Positions 1 through 8,359 are shown, counted from the first letter of the stretch. The stretch is 63,589 nt of DNA from Suilimivivens sp964402925 (GCA_964402925.1 CAYOED010000010.1:1-63589), one strand, 5' to 3'. The notes: generated from the sequence alone by a model not told the origin. Made by a program: numbers and translations.

Positions 1-1
1 C

Positions 2-55
2 GGAAAATTTGAGGTTCCCAGGCAGGCTATAACGGAATTTACCTTTCAAAGCTGA
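2..55 (+). CDS. possible C-terminal end of a gene entering from the left
   Basis: An open frame runs in from the window edge and stops with TGA at 53-55, leaving about 17 codons. It could be the tail of an upstream gene, but it is too short to recognise and could be chance. Confidence 0.2.
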   Translation, partial: GKFEVPRQAITEFTFQS

Positions 56-71
56 CTCTGCCAAAATTGAG

Positions 72-100
72 TTGTTTTTTTACATATCGTATGGTAAGAT
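72..100 (+). promoter_or_regulatory. candidate promoter of the polysaccharide locus
   Basis: A TTGTTT box at 72-77 and a TAAGAT box at 95-100 are separated by 17 bases. This would start a transcript near 107, leaving about 290 bases of leader before the first LicD gene. The boxes match the sigma-70/SigA consensus only moderately. Confidence 0.35.
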
Positions 101-188
101 GGTCTAGTGTGAATGTAAAGCTATGTTTAATATAGTGCTGCATAGTTAACAGGAAATAATCTAATAATATAAAATTGATTGAAAATAG

Positions 189-227
189 ATATGAGGAAAC
201 ATTTTATTTTAAAATGTTTCCTCATAT
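189..227 (+). promoter_or_regulatory. perfect 17-bp hairpin in the leader
   Basis: Bases 189-205 pair perfectly with 211-227 around a 5-base loop. No T-run follows directly, so this is not a textbook intrinsic terminator. It could be an attenuator, an mRNA stabiliser, or the end of an upstream transcription unit. The stretch 101-286 holds no other recognisable feature. Confidence 0.5.
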
Positions 228-286
228 ATTAAGGATAACTCAAAAGGGGAAAATATTAAAAAGAGCAGATTCCATCAGGAGATGAA

Positions 287-364
287 ATGTGTAAGTGGGC
301 ACAGGCAGAAGAGTTGTTTGAACTGCCTAGAGTACAAGAGTGTGCGTTAATGGGGATGCATTAA
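287..364 (+). CDS. 25-residue leader ORF
   Basis: An ATG at 287 is preceded by AGGAG at 277-281 with a good 5-base spacing. The frame runs 25 codons to TAA at 362-364, 29 bases before the LicD start at 394. The peptide contains an ELFELP stretch and two cysteines and matches nothing I recognise. It could be a translated leader peptide or the tail of a broken gene. Confidence 0.3.
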   Translation: MCKWAQAEELFELPRVQECALMGMH

Positions 365-393
365 ATATTATATATGGGAGCTTGGCGCTTTAT

Positions 394-1227
394 ATGAGTA
401 ATGAAGAAAAACAATATTATATGACAGAAGAGGAATTAAAACAGCTTCAGATAGTTCAGCAGGATTTAATTCGGGAAGTGAAGCGGATTTGTAAAAAATG
501 TGGTATTCATTTCAGTATGGTAGGAGGAACCATGCTGGGAGCAGTCCGTCATAAGGGATATATACCGTGGGATGATGATGCTGACATTGGGTTTCTCAGA
601 ACTGAGTATGAAAAATTTCGCGAAGCCTGTAAGACAGAGCTGAATCATGAAAAGTATTATATGCAGGATTTGAGAGATACGGAAGGATATCGTTGGGGGT
701 ACGGAAAGCTTCGCAGAAAAAACACGGAATTTGTTCGATTAAATCAGGAGTTTATGCCGTTTGAGAAGGGGATATCTATAGATCTAATGCCATTTGACAA
801 TGTCCCTGATTTTTGGCTTGCAAGGCGGATGCATTTTTTTTGTTGTTTTATATTTCGCAAATTATTTTGGGCGGAAGTAGGATGCCATAGTGAAAAAAAA
901 CAATGGTTGCGGCTGATTTATAGGCTGATGAGTTGGATACCGATGAAAGCGGTTGTCAAAAGATATCAGAAATTTATTGATGCCGGGCAAAGAAAAAAGA
1001 CACAGTTGGTTCGGATACTGACATTTCCCACACCGAAGGGGGTGTATGGATATGAAAGAGACTGGTATACGCATTTAAAGATGTATCCATTTGAGGATAT
1101 GCAGCTTCCGGGGGCAGAGGATTACGATGGGTATCTCCGTGTAAAATATGGGAATTATATGGAGATGCCGCCAGTTGAAAAACGTAAGGTTCATCCAATC
1201 TCAAAACTAAAATTGCCTGAGGAGTAA
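394..1227 (+). CDS. LicD-family phosphotransferase
   Basis: LicD/fukutin-fold enzymes (PF04991) transfer a phosphorylated alcohol such as phosphocholine from a CDP donor onto glycans. The family signature is clear: GGTMLGAVRH at about residues 44-53 and PWDDDADI at about 58-65, the acidic metal-binding site. The protein is about 277 residues, normal for a stand-alone LicD. I chose ATG 394 because it has a GGGAG site upstream and gives a typical N-terminus; the frame also has an earlier ATG-less extension to about 340. It is followed after 6 bases by a cytidylyltransferase, so the two probably supply and use one CDP-activated group. It is predicted to be cytoplasmic or at the inner membrane face. 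The substrate is unknown. Confidence 0.88.
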   Translation: MSNEEKQYYMTEEELKQLQIVQQDLIREVKRICKKCGIHFSMVGGTMLGAVRHKGYIPWDDDADIGFLRTEYEKFREACKTELNHEKYYMQDLRDTEGYRWGYGKLRRKNTEFVRLNQEFMPFEKGISIDLMPFDNVPDFWLARRMHFFCCFIFRKLFWAEVGCHSEKKQWLRLIYRLMSWIPMKAVVKRYQKFIDAGQRKKTQLVRILTFPTPKGVYGYERDWYTHLKMYPFEDMQLPGAEDYDGYLRVKYGNYMEMPPVEKRKVHPISKLKLPEE

Positions 1228-1233
1228 TGTAAG

Positions 1234-1671
1234 GTGGAAGAGAAAAAAAAGTATAAAATCGGATATACAGATGGTGTATATGATTTGTTTCATATAGGGC
1301 ATTTGAATATGATTCAAACGGCGAAAAAATATTGTGATTATCTGATCGTGGGAGTGCACGGAGATACTGTGGTGGAAGAATATAAGCACCACAGACCGAT
1401 TATCAACGAAAACGACCGCAGGAGAATTATAGAATCGATTAAGGGCGTTGACAGGACGGAAATCAATAGATTTCGGGACAAATTGCAATTATGGGAATTG
1501 TATCATTTTGACGTGGTCTTTATTGGTGATGACTGGAAAGGCACGGAGCGGTGGAACAAGTTTGAAAAGCTACTTGCTGGCGTCGGCGTGGACGTTATTT
1601 ATGTTCCTTACACGAGAGGAATTTCCACTACAGAGATAAGGGAAAAAATCATGAATGGAGATAGTTTATGA
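1234..1671 (+). CDS. glycerol-3-phosphate cytidylyltransferase-like enzyme
   Basis: This is a 145-residue nucleotidyltransferase of the TagD/CTP_transf_like family (PF01467). It has the HIGH motif at residues 20-23 that binds the nucleotide phosphates and the ISTTE motif near residue 130, equivalent to the RTxGISTT region of TagD. It should activate a small phosphorylated alcohol or sugar with CTP. GTG 1234 is the start, served by GAGGAG at 1219-1224 that overlaps the licD stop. The stop overlaps the next start by four bases (ATGA), indicating translational coupling to the PdxA-like gene. Glycerol-3-phosphate is the usual substrate of the family, but the PdxA neighbour suggests that another phospho-alcohol is possible. 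Confidence 0.85.
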   Translation: MEEKKKYKIGYTDGVYDLFHIGHLNMIQTAKKYCDYLIVGVHGDTVVEEYKHHRPIINENDRRRIIESIKGVDRTEINRFRDKLQLWELYHFDVVFIGDDWKGTERWNKFEKLLAGVGVDVIYVPYTRGISTTEIREKIMNGDSL

Positions 1672-2705
1672 ATCAGAGGATGAAACTGGCGGTTACGATG
1701 GGTGACCCAGCAGGAATTGGTCCGGAAATCATTGTAAAGGCATTAAGCCATATAGAGATTTATCAAGAGTGTATTCCGGTCGTGATAGGAGACCGTGCAG
1801 CAATGGCAGATGCCATTCGATTCTGCAATCTGCCCATAGAATTAAGAGAAGTGCTTGATGTATCGGAGGCAAAGGGCGAGTTTGGAAAGATTGATTATAT
1901 CAACCTGAACTATCTGCAACCGGATGGCTGGGAATATAAAAAGAATAGTGCAGCGTGCGGAGAGGCATCCTTCCAATATGTCATATATGCGATTAAGCAG
2001 GCAATGGAGAACAAGGTGCAGGCAGTCGTTACCGCACCAATCAGCAAAGAGTCCATCAATATGGCGGGGTATCATTACAGCGGTCACACGGAAATCTTTG
2101 CAGACTATACTCAAACGCAGGATTTCGCCATGTTACTTGCCAGTAAGTCATTGAGGGTGATTCATGTTTCCACACATTGTTCTTTACGAGAAGCCTGCGA
2201 CAGGGCAAAAAAGGACAGGGTATTGAAAGTAATTCGGTTTGCTCAGGAGGGGATGAGGCAGTTAGGTTATCAGCATCCCAAAATTGTGGTTGCCGGCTTG
2301 AATCCTCACTGTTCGGAGAATGGGCTGTTTGGAACAGAGGAAGAAAACGAAATCGTGCCAGCAATCGAGGCGGCAAGAAAAGAAGGAATAGATGTTGCTG
2401 GACCAGAGTCACCGGACACAGTATTTGTGAAATGCCAGGCGGGACAGTATGACATCGTGGTTGCTATGTATCACGATCAGGGACATATTCCATTGAAACT
2501 GAGTGGATTTAAGTACGATTTGCAGAAAGATAAATATGAATCGGTAAGCGGAATTAACTGTACGATTGGATTGCCTATTGTCAGAACTTCTGTTGATCAT
2601 GGAACTGCATTTGGCAAGGCAGGAGAAGGCAGGGCAAATGAGGAAAGTATGATGGATGCTATTTTTGCAGGAGTGAAGATGGCGGAGAATAGAGGTATGA
2701 ACTGA
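1668..2705 (+). CDS. PdxA-family phosphate dehydrogenase
   Basis: A 345-residue member of the PdxA family (PF04166), which oxidatively decarboxylates 4-phospho-hydroxy-threonine (PdxA) or 4-phospho-erythronate/threonate (PdxA2). Visible signatures are MGDPAGIGPE at residues 11-20, GHTEIFAD, AMYHDQGH and DHGTAFGKAGEGRA, which carry the metal-binding histidines and the phosphate site. Length is normal. It is translationally coupled to the cytidylyltransferase, and no other vitamin B6 gene is nearby. I infer that it makes a three-carbon phosphorylated ketone or amino-ketone for the surface polymer rather than pyridoxal phosphate. That assignment is inference; the family assignment is firm. Confidence 0.88.
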   Translation: MNQRMKLAVTMGDPAGIGPEIIVKALSHIEIYQECIPVVIGDRAAMADAIRFCNLPIELREVLDVSEAKGEFGKIDYINLNYLQPDGWEYKKNSAACGEASFQYVIYAIKQAMENKVQAVVTAPISKESINMAGYHYSGHTEIFADYTQTQDFAMLLASKSLRVIHVSTHCSLREACDRAKKDRVLKVIRFAQEGMRQLGYQHPKIVVAGLNPHCSENGLFGTEEENEIVPAIEAARKEGIDVAGPESPDTVFVKCQAGQYDIVVAMYHDQGHIPLKLSGFKYDLQKDKYESVSGINCTIGLPIVRTSVDHGTAFGKAGEGRANEESMMDAIFAGVKMAENRGMN

Positions 2706-2721
2706 AGGATAGGAGGTTTTT

Positions 2722-4017
2722 ATGAAATTAGTGGTCTGGGGATTGGGTTTTAGGGGAAAGAAACTTGTCGATTGTCTTGGTGATCAATATGTCGCAGCAA
2801 TTATAGATTCAGATACTGATAAGATTGGACAGGAATATAAAAAAATAAAAGTAATCTCTTTAGATAAATACATGGAGGATTATCGGACATTACCAATTAT
2901 AATTACGCCAGCCTACCAAATTAAGACAGAAATAAGTCAACAACTAATGGATCAAAATATTTTTCATTTTGTTTTTAGTAGTGAGCTTCCGTCAAATATA
3001 CATTATAGTAGTAAATTGGGATTGGATTGTTATTTCGATATAATAAAAACGTCAACATTGATTTACTTATATGGAGTAAATGCATTTTCTATTATTTTAT
3101 ACTTTATGTTAGAGAAGTATAGCTCAAATATCACTTTTGTTATAGAAGAAGATACTGTTAAAAAAAATCAAACTGCAATTATTGAAAAATTGAATCTCAA
3201 GACTGTAAATATAAAATCTATTGAAAATATCAGTGAACCTGTTTATATTACAACACATGAGAGAATATCAGATATTAGAGAAAAATTTAAAAAAAATAAT
3301 GTGGTTGATGTATTTCGATATGCAGATTCAAGAGAAGAATATTGGAATTTAGAGTTGAAAAAGTTTCATAATTTATATATTGATAAACAACGCTGCTTTA
3401 TTGTTGCAACAGGTCCGAGTTTAACGAGTTCTGATTTAGATACGTTAATGGAGAATCAGGAGTTTTGTTTTTCGGTCAATAGTATGTGTAAAATAGAAAC
3501 CAGATGGAAACCGGATGTTTATGTAGTATTAGATGGTAAGTTTTTTTTGGAGAATCAAGAAGAAATTAGAAATTATAATTGTGCAATTAAGTTTTTGCCA
3601 GATGATACTGTTGAATTAAAACAACAGAAAAAAGATGGAGAATATATGATACACCGTGATACAGCGGACGCTTATGATGTGATGGAATTTTCGGAGGATA
3701 TTACACGAATAGTGAATTCAATGGGAACCGTTACAGTAGGATGCATACAAATTGCAGTATACATGGGTTTTAAGGAAATATACTTGCTGGGGACGGATTG
3801 TAATTATACTTTGGGTTCTACAGGAAATCATTTTGGTGGAGATGATAAGCCGGATATGATAGACCATTCAATATTATCGATGCTGAAAGGATATCAGACA
3901 TGTCGGGATTATGCTGATGCTCATGGCATCAAAATATACAATGCTACTCGAGGCGGTATGCTGGAAGTGTTTGAACGTGTAGATTTCGACTCACTTTTTG
4001 CGACAACTAAAATATAA
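2722..4017 (+). CDS. DUF115/MptE-like protein with N-terminal Rossmann-like module
   Basis: A 431-residue protein. Residues 1 to about 100 form the recurring module of this locus (VVWGLGFRGKKL, then IIDSDTDKIG). The second half, from about residue 228, matches the DUF115/6-hydroxymethylpterin-pyrophosphokinase-like fold (PF01973): VATGPSL, then VLDGKFF, then IYLLGTDCNYT. In bacteria DUF115 proteins occur in glycan and flagellin-glycosylation loci, and some act as nonulosonate or KDO-like sugar transferases; that is family knowledge, not shown here. It sits directly before the KDO genes. AGGAGG at 2711-2716 sets the start. It is a reasonable candidate for the missing KDO-handling transferase. 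Confidence 0.7.
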   Translation: MKLVVWGLGFRGKKLVDCLGDQYVAAIIDSDTDKIGQEYKKIKVISLDKYMEDYRTLPIIITPAYQIKTEISQQLMDQNIFHFVFSSELPSNIHYSSKLGLDCYFDIIKTSTLIYLYGVNAFSIILYFMLEKYSSNITFVIEEDTVKKNQTAIIEKLNLKTVNIKSIENISEPVYITTHERISDIREKFKKNNVVDVFRYADSREEYWNLELKKFHNLYIDKQRCFIVATGPSLTSSDLDTLMENQEFCFSVNSMCKIETRWKPDVYVVLDGKFFLENQEEIRNYNCAIKFLPDDTVELKQQKKDGEYMIHRDTADAYDVMEFSEDITRIVNSMGTVTVGCIQIAVYMGFKEIYLLGTDCNYTLGSTGNHFGGDDKPDMIDHSILSMLKGYQTCRDYADAHGIKIYNATRGGMLEVFERVDFDSLFATTKI

Positions 4018-4069
4018 AATGCTGAAAGATTATTTCATAATTTAAAAGAGAGGAATGATTTATACATAG

Positions 4070-4816
4070 ATGAATAAAGTAATTGCAATCATACCAGCAA
4101 GGTATCAATCAAGCCGTTTTCCGGGAAAGCCTTTAGCGCAGATAAATGGTAAACCGATGATCCAGTGGGTTTATGAGAGGGTAAGTAGTATTCAAAAGAT
4201 TTCTCAAACATATGTTGCAACGGATGACGAACGAATAGCTGAATGTGTTCAACAGTTTGCTGGAGAGGCAATAATGACATCTGCAAAGCATGAGAGTGGC
4301 TCTGATAGACTTGCTGAATGTACAGAAATTTTAAAGCTAAATGAAGATGATATTATTTTGAATATCCAAGGGGATGAGCCTCTGATTCAGGAAATAATGG
4401 TTCAAGAATTAATATCTACGATATCAGACCAAGATGTGTATATGGGAACTTTAAAGGAAAGAATTACTAATGTAGACGATATTGAAAACCCTAATATAGT
4501 CAAAGTTATTACAGATGTTAACAATAATGCGATTTACTTTTCAAGATATCCTGTGCCATATGATCGAAGTGGGTTAAAAGATTTAGTATATTATAGGCAC
4601 GTTGGGGTATATGCCTATAGGGTATTTTTTTTGAAAAGGTTTACTCAGTTACCCAAGTCGTATTTGGAAATTACTGAATCACTGGAACAGCTAAGAGTAT
4701 TGGAAAACGGTTATAAAATTAGGGTATTGGAAACGCAATGTTCATCTATTGGAGTTGATACAGTAGAACAGATAAAATTAGTAGAAGAAATAATGAGAAG
4801 GCAGATAAAGCGATGA
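4070..4816 (+). CDS. kdsB: 3-deoxy-manno-octulosonate cytidylyltransferase (CMP-KDO synthetase)
   Basis: KdsB joins CTP and KDO to give CMP-KDO, the activated donor. The 248-residue length matches the family. Signatures are IPARYQSSRFPGKPL at the N-terminus (nucleotide-binding loop), YVATDDERI, the HESGSDRLAE region, NIQGDEPLI (metal aspartate), and the SRYPVPYDR segment. The ribosome site (GAGAGGA, about 15 bases upstream) is weak. The stop overlaps kdsA by four bases, so the two are coupled. KDO is normally a Gram-negative LPS or capsule sugar, which makes the gene notable here. Confidence 0.93.
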   Translation: MNKVIAIIPARYQSSRFPGKPLAQINGKPMIQWVYERVSSIQKISQTYVATDDERIAECVQQFAGEAIMTSAKHESGSDRLAECTEILKLNEDDIILNIQGDEPLIQEIMVQELISTISDQDVYMGTLKERITNVDDIENPNIVKVITDVNNNAIYFSRYPVPYDRSGLKDLVYYRHVGVYAYRVFFLKRFTQLPKSYLEITESLEQLRVLENGYKIRVLETQCSSIGVDTVEQIKLVEEIMRRQIKR

Positions 4817-5589
4817 AAAATTTTATTTTGCTTGCGGGTCCTTGTGTTATAGAGTCAGAATCAATGGTTTTAGAAATTGCTGAAAAATTGAAGAGAATAA
4901 CAGAAGGTTTAGCAATAGATTTCTATTTTAAAGCTTCTTTTGATAAAGCAAACAGGACAAGCATAGAGTCATTCAGGGGTCTAGGCATGAAGCAGGGACT
5001 TAAAATTTTGCAGACTGTAAAAGATACGTATGGCTTAAAAATTGTTACAGATATACACGAACCATATCAAGCAGAGCCAGTCGCGGAGGTGGCAGATATC
5101 ATTCAGATTCCAGCCTTTTTATGCAGACAGACAGATTTGTTGGTTGCAGCGGCGAAAACGGGAAAGTGCATTAATGTAAAAAAAGCACAATTTCTTGCCC
5201 CTTGGGATATGAAAAATGTGGTACGCAAACTAGAGGAAGCTGGAAACAGAAATATCATATTGTGTGAAAGAGGCACTAGCTTTGGATATAATACGTTGGT
5301 TGTTGATATGACATCTATTTTTGAGATGAAGAAAAATGGGTATCCAGTTATTTTTGATGGAACGCATAGTGTTCAAAAGCCGGGCGGAAATGGCAATTCG
5401 ACTTCAGGAAATCGTGAATATGTTCCTTATCTGGTAAAGGCAGCAGTGGCGGCTGGGGCAGATGGATTATTTTTGGAAACGCATCTAGATCCTGATAGTG
5501 CATTGTCAGATGGTGCAAATATGATTCCGCTTACCTGGCTCCCGGATTTATTAGAGAAAAGCATAGCAATTAGAAAATGTGCTGAATAA
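4813..5589 (+). CDS. kdsA: 3-deoxy-8-phosphooctulonate synthase
   Basis: KdsA condenses phosphoenolpyruvate with D-arabinose 5-phosphate to KDO-8-phosphate. The 258-residue TIM-barrel protein has AGPCVIES at the N-terminus, FKASFDKANRTS, GLKIVTDIHEP, QIPAFLCRQTDLL, NVKKAQFLAPWDM and FDGTHSVQKPGG, the canonical KdsA blocks (DAHP_synth_1 family). Asn in NVKKAQ at the usual metal-site position suggests the metal-independent class, though I have not aligned it formally. It overlaps kdsB by four bases and precedes kdsD by 13. Confidence 0.95.
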   Translation: MKNFILLAGPCVIESESMVLEIAEKLKRITEGLAIDFYFKASFDKANRTSIESFRGLGMKQGLKILQTVKDTYGLKIVTDIHEPYQAEPVAEVADIIQIPAFLCRQTDLLVAAAKTGKCINVKKAQFLAPWDMKNVVRKLEEAGNRNIILCERGTSFGYNTLVVDMTSIFEMKKNGYPVIFDGTHSVQKPGGNGNSTSGNREYVPYLVKAAVAAGADGLFLETHLDPDSALSDGANMIPLTWLPDLLEKSIAIRKCAE

Positions 5590-5602
5590 AGGAAAATGCA
5601 GA

Positions 5603-6577
5603 ATGAAACCAGAACATAGAATTGATTATGCCAAAAGAATATTTGACGAAGAAATTAAAGCACTTACAGAAATCCGAAATAATCTAGACACTACTTTTTC
5701 TAATATTGAGGCAAGGATTATCTCTTGTAAGGGGAAGGTGGTTCTATGTGGAATGGGGAAGTCGGGGCACATTGCAAGAAAAATTTCAGCCACGCTCTCC
5801 AGTTTAGGGACTCCTTCATTTTTTTTACATCCAGGTGAGGCTATGCATGGGGATTTGGGAATGGTGTCAAGTGAAGATATCGTTATTTTAATCAGTCATA
5901 GCGGAGAGTCGATGGAAATTATACAACTGCTTCCCTCTTTAAAGGTAATTGGAGCAGAGCTTATTGCTATAACCGGCAATATAAATTCTACCTTAGCTAA
6001 GGAATGTAATCTTTGTCAAATTCTGAACATAGAAAAGGAAGCGTGTTTTCTTAATCTGGCACCTACTTCAAGTACGACAGCTGTTTTGGTTTATGGAGAT
6101 GCACTGGCAGCGGTGGCTTCACTGGAATCAGGATTTGGTCAATCTGACTTTGGTATATTTCATCCAGCAGGAACACTCGGAAAAAGAGTTCTGGTTAAAG
6201 TCGGGGATATCATGGCAACAGATGATGCGATACCATCTGTTAGAAGTGGCGTAAAGATAACGGATGCCATTATGGAAATGAGCAAAAAGGAACTTGGAGT
6301 GATAGCGATTGTGAATCAGGATAATGAATTAGCTGGGATTTTAACAGATGGAGATTTGAGAAGGGCAATTGAGAGAAAAGCAGATTTGTATGGAGAAGTT
6401 GTTGATAAAATAATGACTACAAATCCCAAATGGATTCGAAAAGATATATTGCTGGTAGACGCATTGCAGAAATTAAAAGAAAGTAAGTTAAATAACTTTC
6501 CAGTAGTAGATGAGAATAATTGTCTGATAGGAATGCTTACGTGGCAGATGATAGTCAGAGAGGGAGTCGTGCTATGA
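5603..6577 (+). CDS. kdsD: arabinose-5-phosphate isomerase
   Basis: KdsD interconverts ribulose 5-phosphate and arabinose 5-phosphate, the first committed step to KDO. The 324-residue protein has an N-terminal SIS domain (CGMGKSGHIARKISATLSS, then HPGEAMHGDLGM, then SHSGES) and two C-terminal CBS domains (from about residue 200, with LTDGDLRR), the standard KdsD/GutQ layout and length. I place the start at ATG 5603, after AAAGGA at 5587-5592; an upstream in-frame TTG at 5579 would overlap kdsA. The stop overlaps kdsC by four bases. Confidence 0.93.
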   Translation: MKPEHRIDYAKRIFDEEIKALTEIRNNLDTTFSNIEARIISCKGKVVLCGMGKSGHIARKISATLSSLGTPSFFLHPGEAMHGDLGMVSSEDIVILISHSGESMEIIQLLPSLKVIGAELIAITGNINSTLAKECNLCQILNIEKEACFLNLAPTSSTTAVLVYGDALAAVASLESGFGQSDFGIFHPAGTLGKRVLVKVGDIMATDDAIPSVRSGVKITDAIMEMSKKELGVIAIVNQDNELAGILTDGDLRRAIERKADLYGEVVDKIMTTNPKWIRKDILLVDALQKLKESKLNNFPVVDENNCLIGMLTWQMIVREGVVL

Positions 6578-7044
6578 AGTACAAGCTGTTTGTTATGGAT
6601 GTTGACGGAACTTTGACAGATGGAAAAATATATATGTCTGCTGTGGGAGAAATGTGCAAAGCCTTTGATGTAAGAGATGGATATGGAATAAAGCATATAT
6701 TGCCTCAAATGGGAATTAAGCCAGCGATTATAACGGGAAGAAAGTCTGATATTGTACAGAGAAGGGCGGAAGAACTGGGAATAGAATTATTGTATCAGGA
6801 TGTTGAGGATAAGCTTAGCATATTAAAAAAAATGGCGGAAGAACAGGAATGTGGATTAGATGAAGTAATCTACATGGGAGATGACTGTAATGACTTGATG
6901 TGTATGAAAAAGGTGGGATTTTGTGCATGTCCGGCAGATGCGCAGGAGGAAGTGAAGAATGTAGCAGATTATATTGCAGTAAAGGGCGGCGGTGATGGCG
7001 CAGTAAGGGAAGCGATAGATTATTTAAATAAATATAGAGAGTAA
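6574..7044 (+). CDS. kdsC: KDO-8-phosphate phosphatase (HAD family)
   Basis: KdsC removes phosphate from KDO-8-phosphate. The HAD nucleophile motif DVDGTLTDG lies at residues 9-17, with ITGRKS (motif II) and GDDCNDL (motif IV) following, as in KdsC/YrbI-type phosphatases. At 156 residues it is slightly shorter than the Gram-negative enzymes. The start is ATG 6574, overlapping the kdsD stop and preceded by GAGGGAG at about 6559-6565. An open frame upstream to 6520 lies inside kdsD and is not used. With kdsB, kdsA and kdsD it completes the CMP-KDO pathway. Confidence 0.92.
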   Translation: MKYKLFVMDVDGTLTDGKIYMSAVGEMCKAFDVRDGYGIKHILPQMGIKPAIITGRKSDIVQRRAEELGIELLYQDVEDKLSILKKMAEEQECGLDEVIYMGDDCNDLMCMKKVGFCACPADAQEEVKNVADYIAVKGGGDGAVREAIDYLNKYRE

Positions 7045-7080
7045 TATTTTTTCAAATAAAACAAATGGAGAGCTTGAATC

Positions 7081-7182
7081 ATGGCAAAGATTATCATTAA
7101 GAATCAACAATTTTGTGAAGAGGAATTATTTGAAAAAGATATCAGCATACGCGAATATGGAAGCAATGATGAGGCTTTTTGA
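7081..7182 (+). CDS. 33-residue small ORF after kdsC
   Basis: ATG 7081 follows GGAGAG at 7067-7072 with good spacing. The product is 33 residues, charged and acidic at its end (REYGSNDEAF), with no recognisable domain. It sits in the operon between kdsC and a glycosyltransferase. It may be a true small protein or the truncated start of a lost gene. The strong ribosome site is the only support. Confidence 0.35.
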   Translation: MAKIIIKNQQFCEEELFEKDISIREYGSNDEAF

Positions 7183-7237
7183 AGAATAATTAAATGCCGG
7201 CAAATCATTGTAGCTTTCATGCATGGGGAGTATAAAA

Positions 7238-8347
7238 ATGAAATTAGTTAATGTTAGTTTTTATGATTTGAAAGAAATTGCAAAAACCAAAAAGATAATA
7301 TGTTTTGGTGCAGGTAAAAGATTAATTAATTTTTTAGCTGAATATGATAATACAAATTTTATAAATGACATATTTCTTATATTAGATAATAATGAAAAAA
7401 AAAATGGTACATTTTTGGAAATAAGAGAAAAAAAAATTCCAATACTTTCAGTGACTGAGTTTATGAAATCTAAAAGAAAAAATGTCTTTGTAGTTATAAG
7501 TTGTTTGGGGGCGTATGACATATATGAGCAACTAAATAAGATGGATTATTTTCAAGATATAAACGGCGGTGTCCTAAATTTTATTAGATCTGCAACAAAT
7601 GAAATTGATAATAATAGGCGTTTTTATCCATCTGATTTTAGGATAAGTAATGTAGAAAAAATACCTAAAGTTATACATTATTGTTGGTTTGGGGGGGGAG
7701 AGATACCAAAAAAGAACAAAGAATGGATGGAAACTTGGAAAAGGTATTGCCCGGATTATGAAATCATAGAGTGGAATGAAAGTAACTATGATTACAAAAA
7801 GAATGAGTATATGTATAAAGCATATAAAGCCTTAAAATGGGGATTTGTAACGGATTATGCAAGATTAGATATAATTTATAATTATGGTGGTATATATTTG
7901 GATACAGATGTTGAGATTATAAAAAATCTTGATGATTTATTATATCAGGATGCATTCGCAGGGGTAGATGCAACAATGAATGTGAGTTTAGGCTTAGGAT
8001 TCGGAGCTGTTCCGGAATTTCAGATGATAAAAGAGCTGCGTGACTTATATGATGAAATAGACTTTATATCACCGGAGGGTAAACTTAATTTAACAGCAAT
8101 ACCGACATTGCAAAGACCATACTTTCAAAAAAGAGGATATTTGTGTAATGGAGAATATCAGGTATTAGATGGTCTTACAATATATCCAGAAAAGGTTTTG
8201 TCTGGAAAATGTAATTATACAAATAGAATTTTACCAACAGAAAAAACATATGCAATTCATCATTATGATGGTTCGTGGGTAGAAAAAGAATTACTAAACA
8301 AACGAAAAAAAGAAAAAGAAATACTAAAAAAAATAATATTTCAATAG
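7238..8347 (+). CDS. DXD-type glycosyltransferase with N-terminal Rossmann-like module
   Basis: A 369-residue protein. Residues about 20-110 are the locus module (IICFGAGKRL, then LILDNNEKKNGT). From about residue 145 it is a Gly_transf_sug/OCH1-like glycosyltransferase (PF04488): IPKVIHYCWFGG, then WNESNYD, then FVTDYARLDIIYNYGGIYLDTDVE, in which LDTD is the DXD motif binding the nucleotide-sugar metal. GGGGAG at 7225-7230 supports ATG 7238. It probably adds one sugar of the repeat unit in the cytoplasm; acceptor and donor are unknown. Confidence 0.85.
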   Translation: MKLVNVSFYDLKEIAKTKKIICFGAGKRLINFLAEYDNTNFINDIFLILDNNEKKNGTFLEIREKKIPILSVTEFMKSKRKNVFVVISCLGAYDIYEQLNKMDYFQDINGGVLNFIRSATNEIDNNRRFYPSDFRISNVEKIPKVIHYCWFGGGEIPKKNKEWMETWKRYCPDYEIIEWNESNYDYKKNEYMYKAYKALKWGFVTDYARLDIIYNYGGIYLDTDVEIIKNLDDLLYQDAFAGVDATMNVSLGLGFGAVPEFQMIKELRDLYDEIDFISPEGKLNLTAIPTLQRPYFQKRGYLCNGEYQVLDGLTIYPEKVLSGKCNYTNRILPTEKTYAIHHYDGSWVEKELLNKRKKEKEILKKIIFQ

Positions 8348-8359
8348 GAGGATCAACAC

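Noticed and set aside
1668..2705. A vitamin B6 biosynthesis gene
   Set aside because: Family membership is clear, but it is translationally coupled to a cytidylyltransferase in a polysaccharide locus and has no other B6 gene around.
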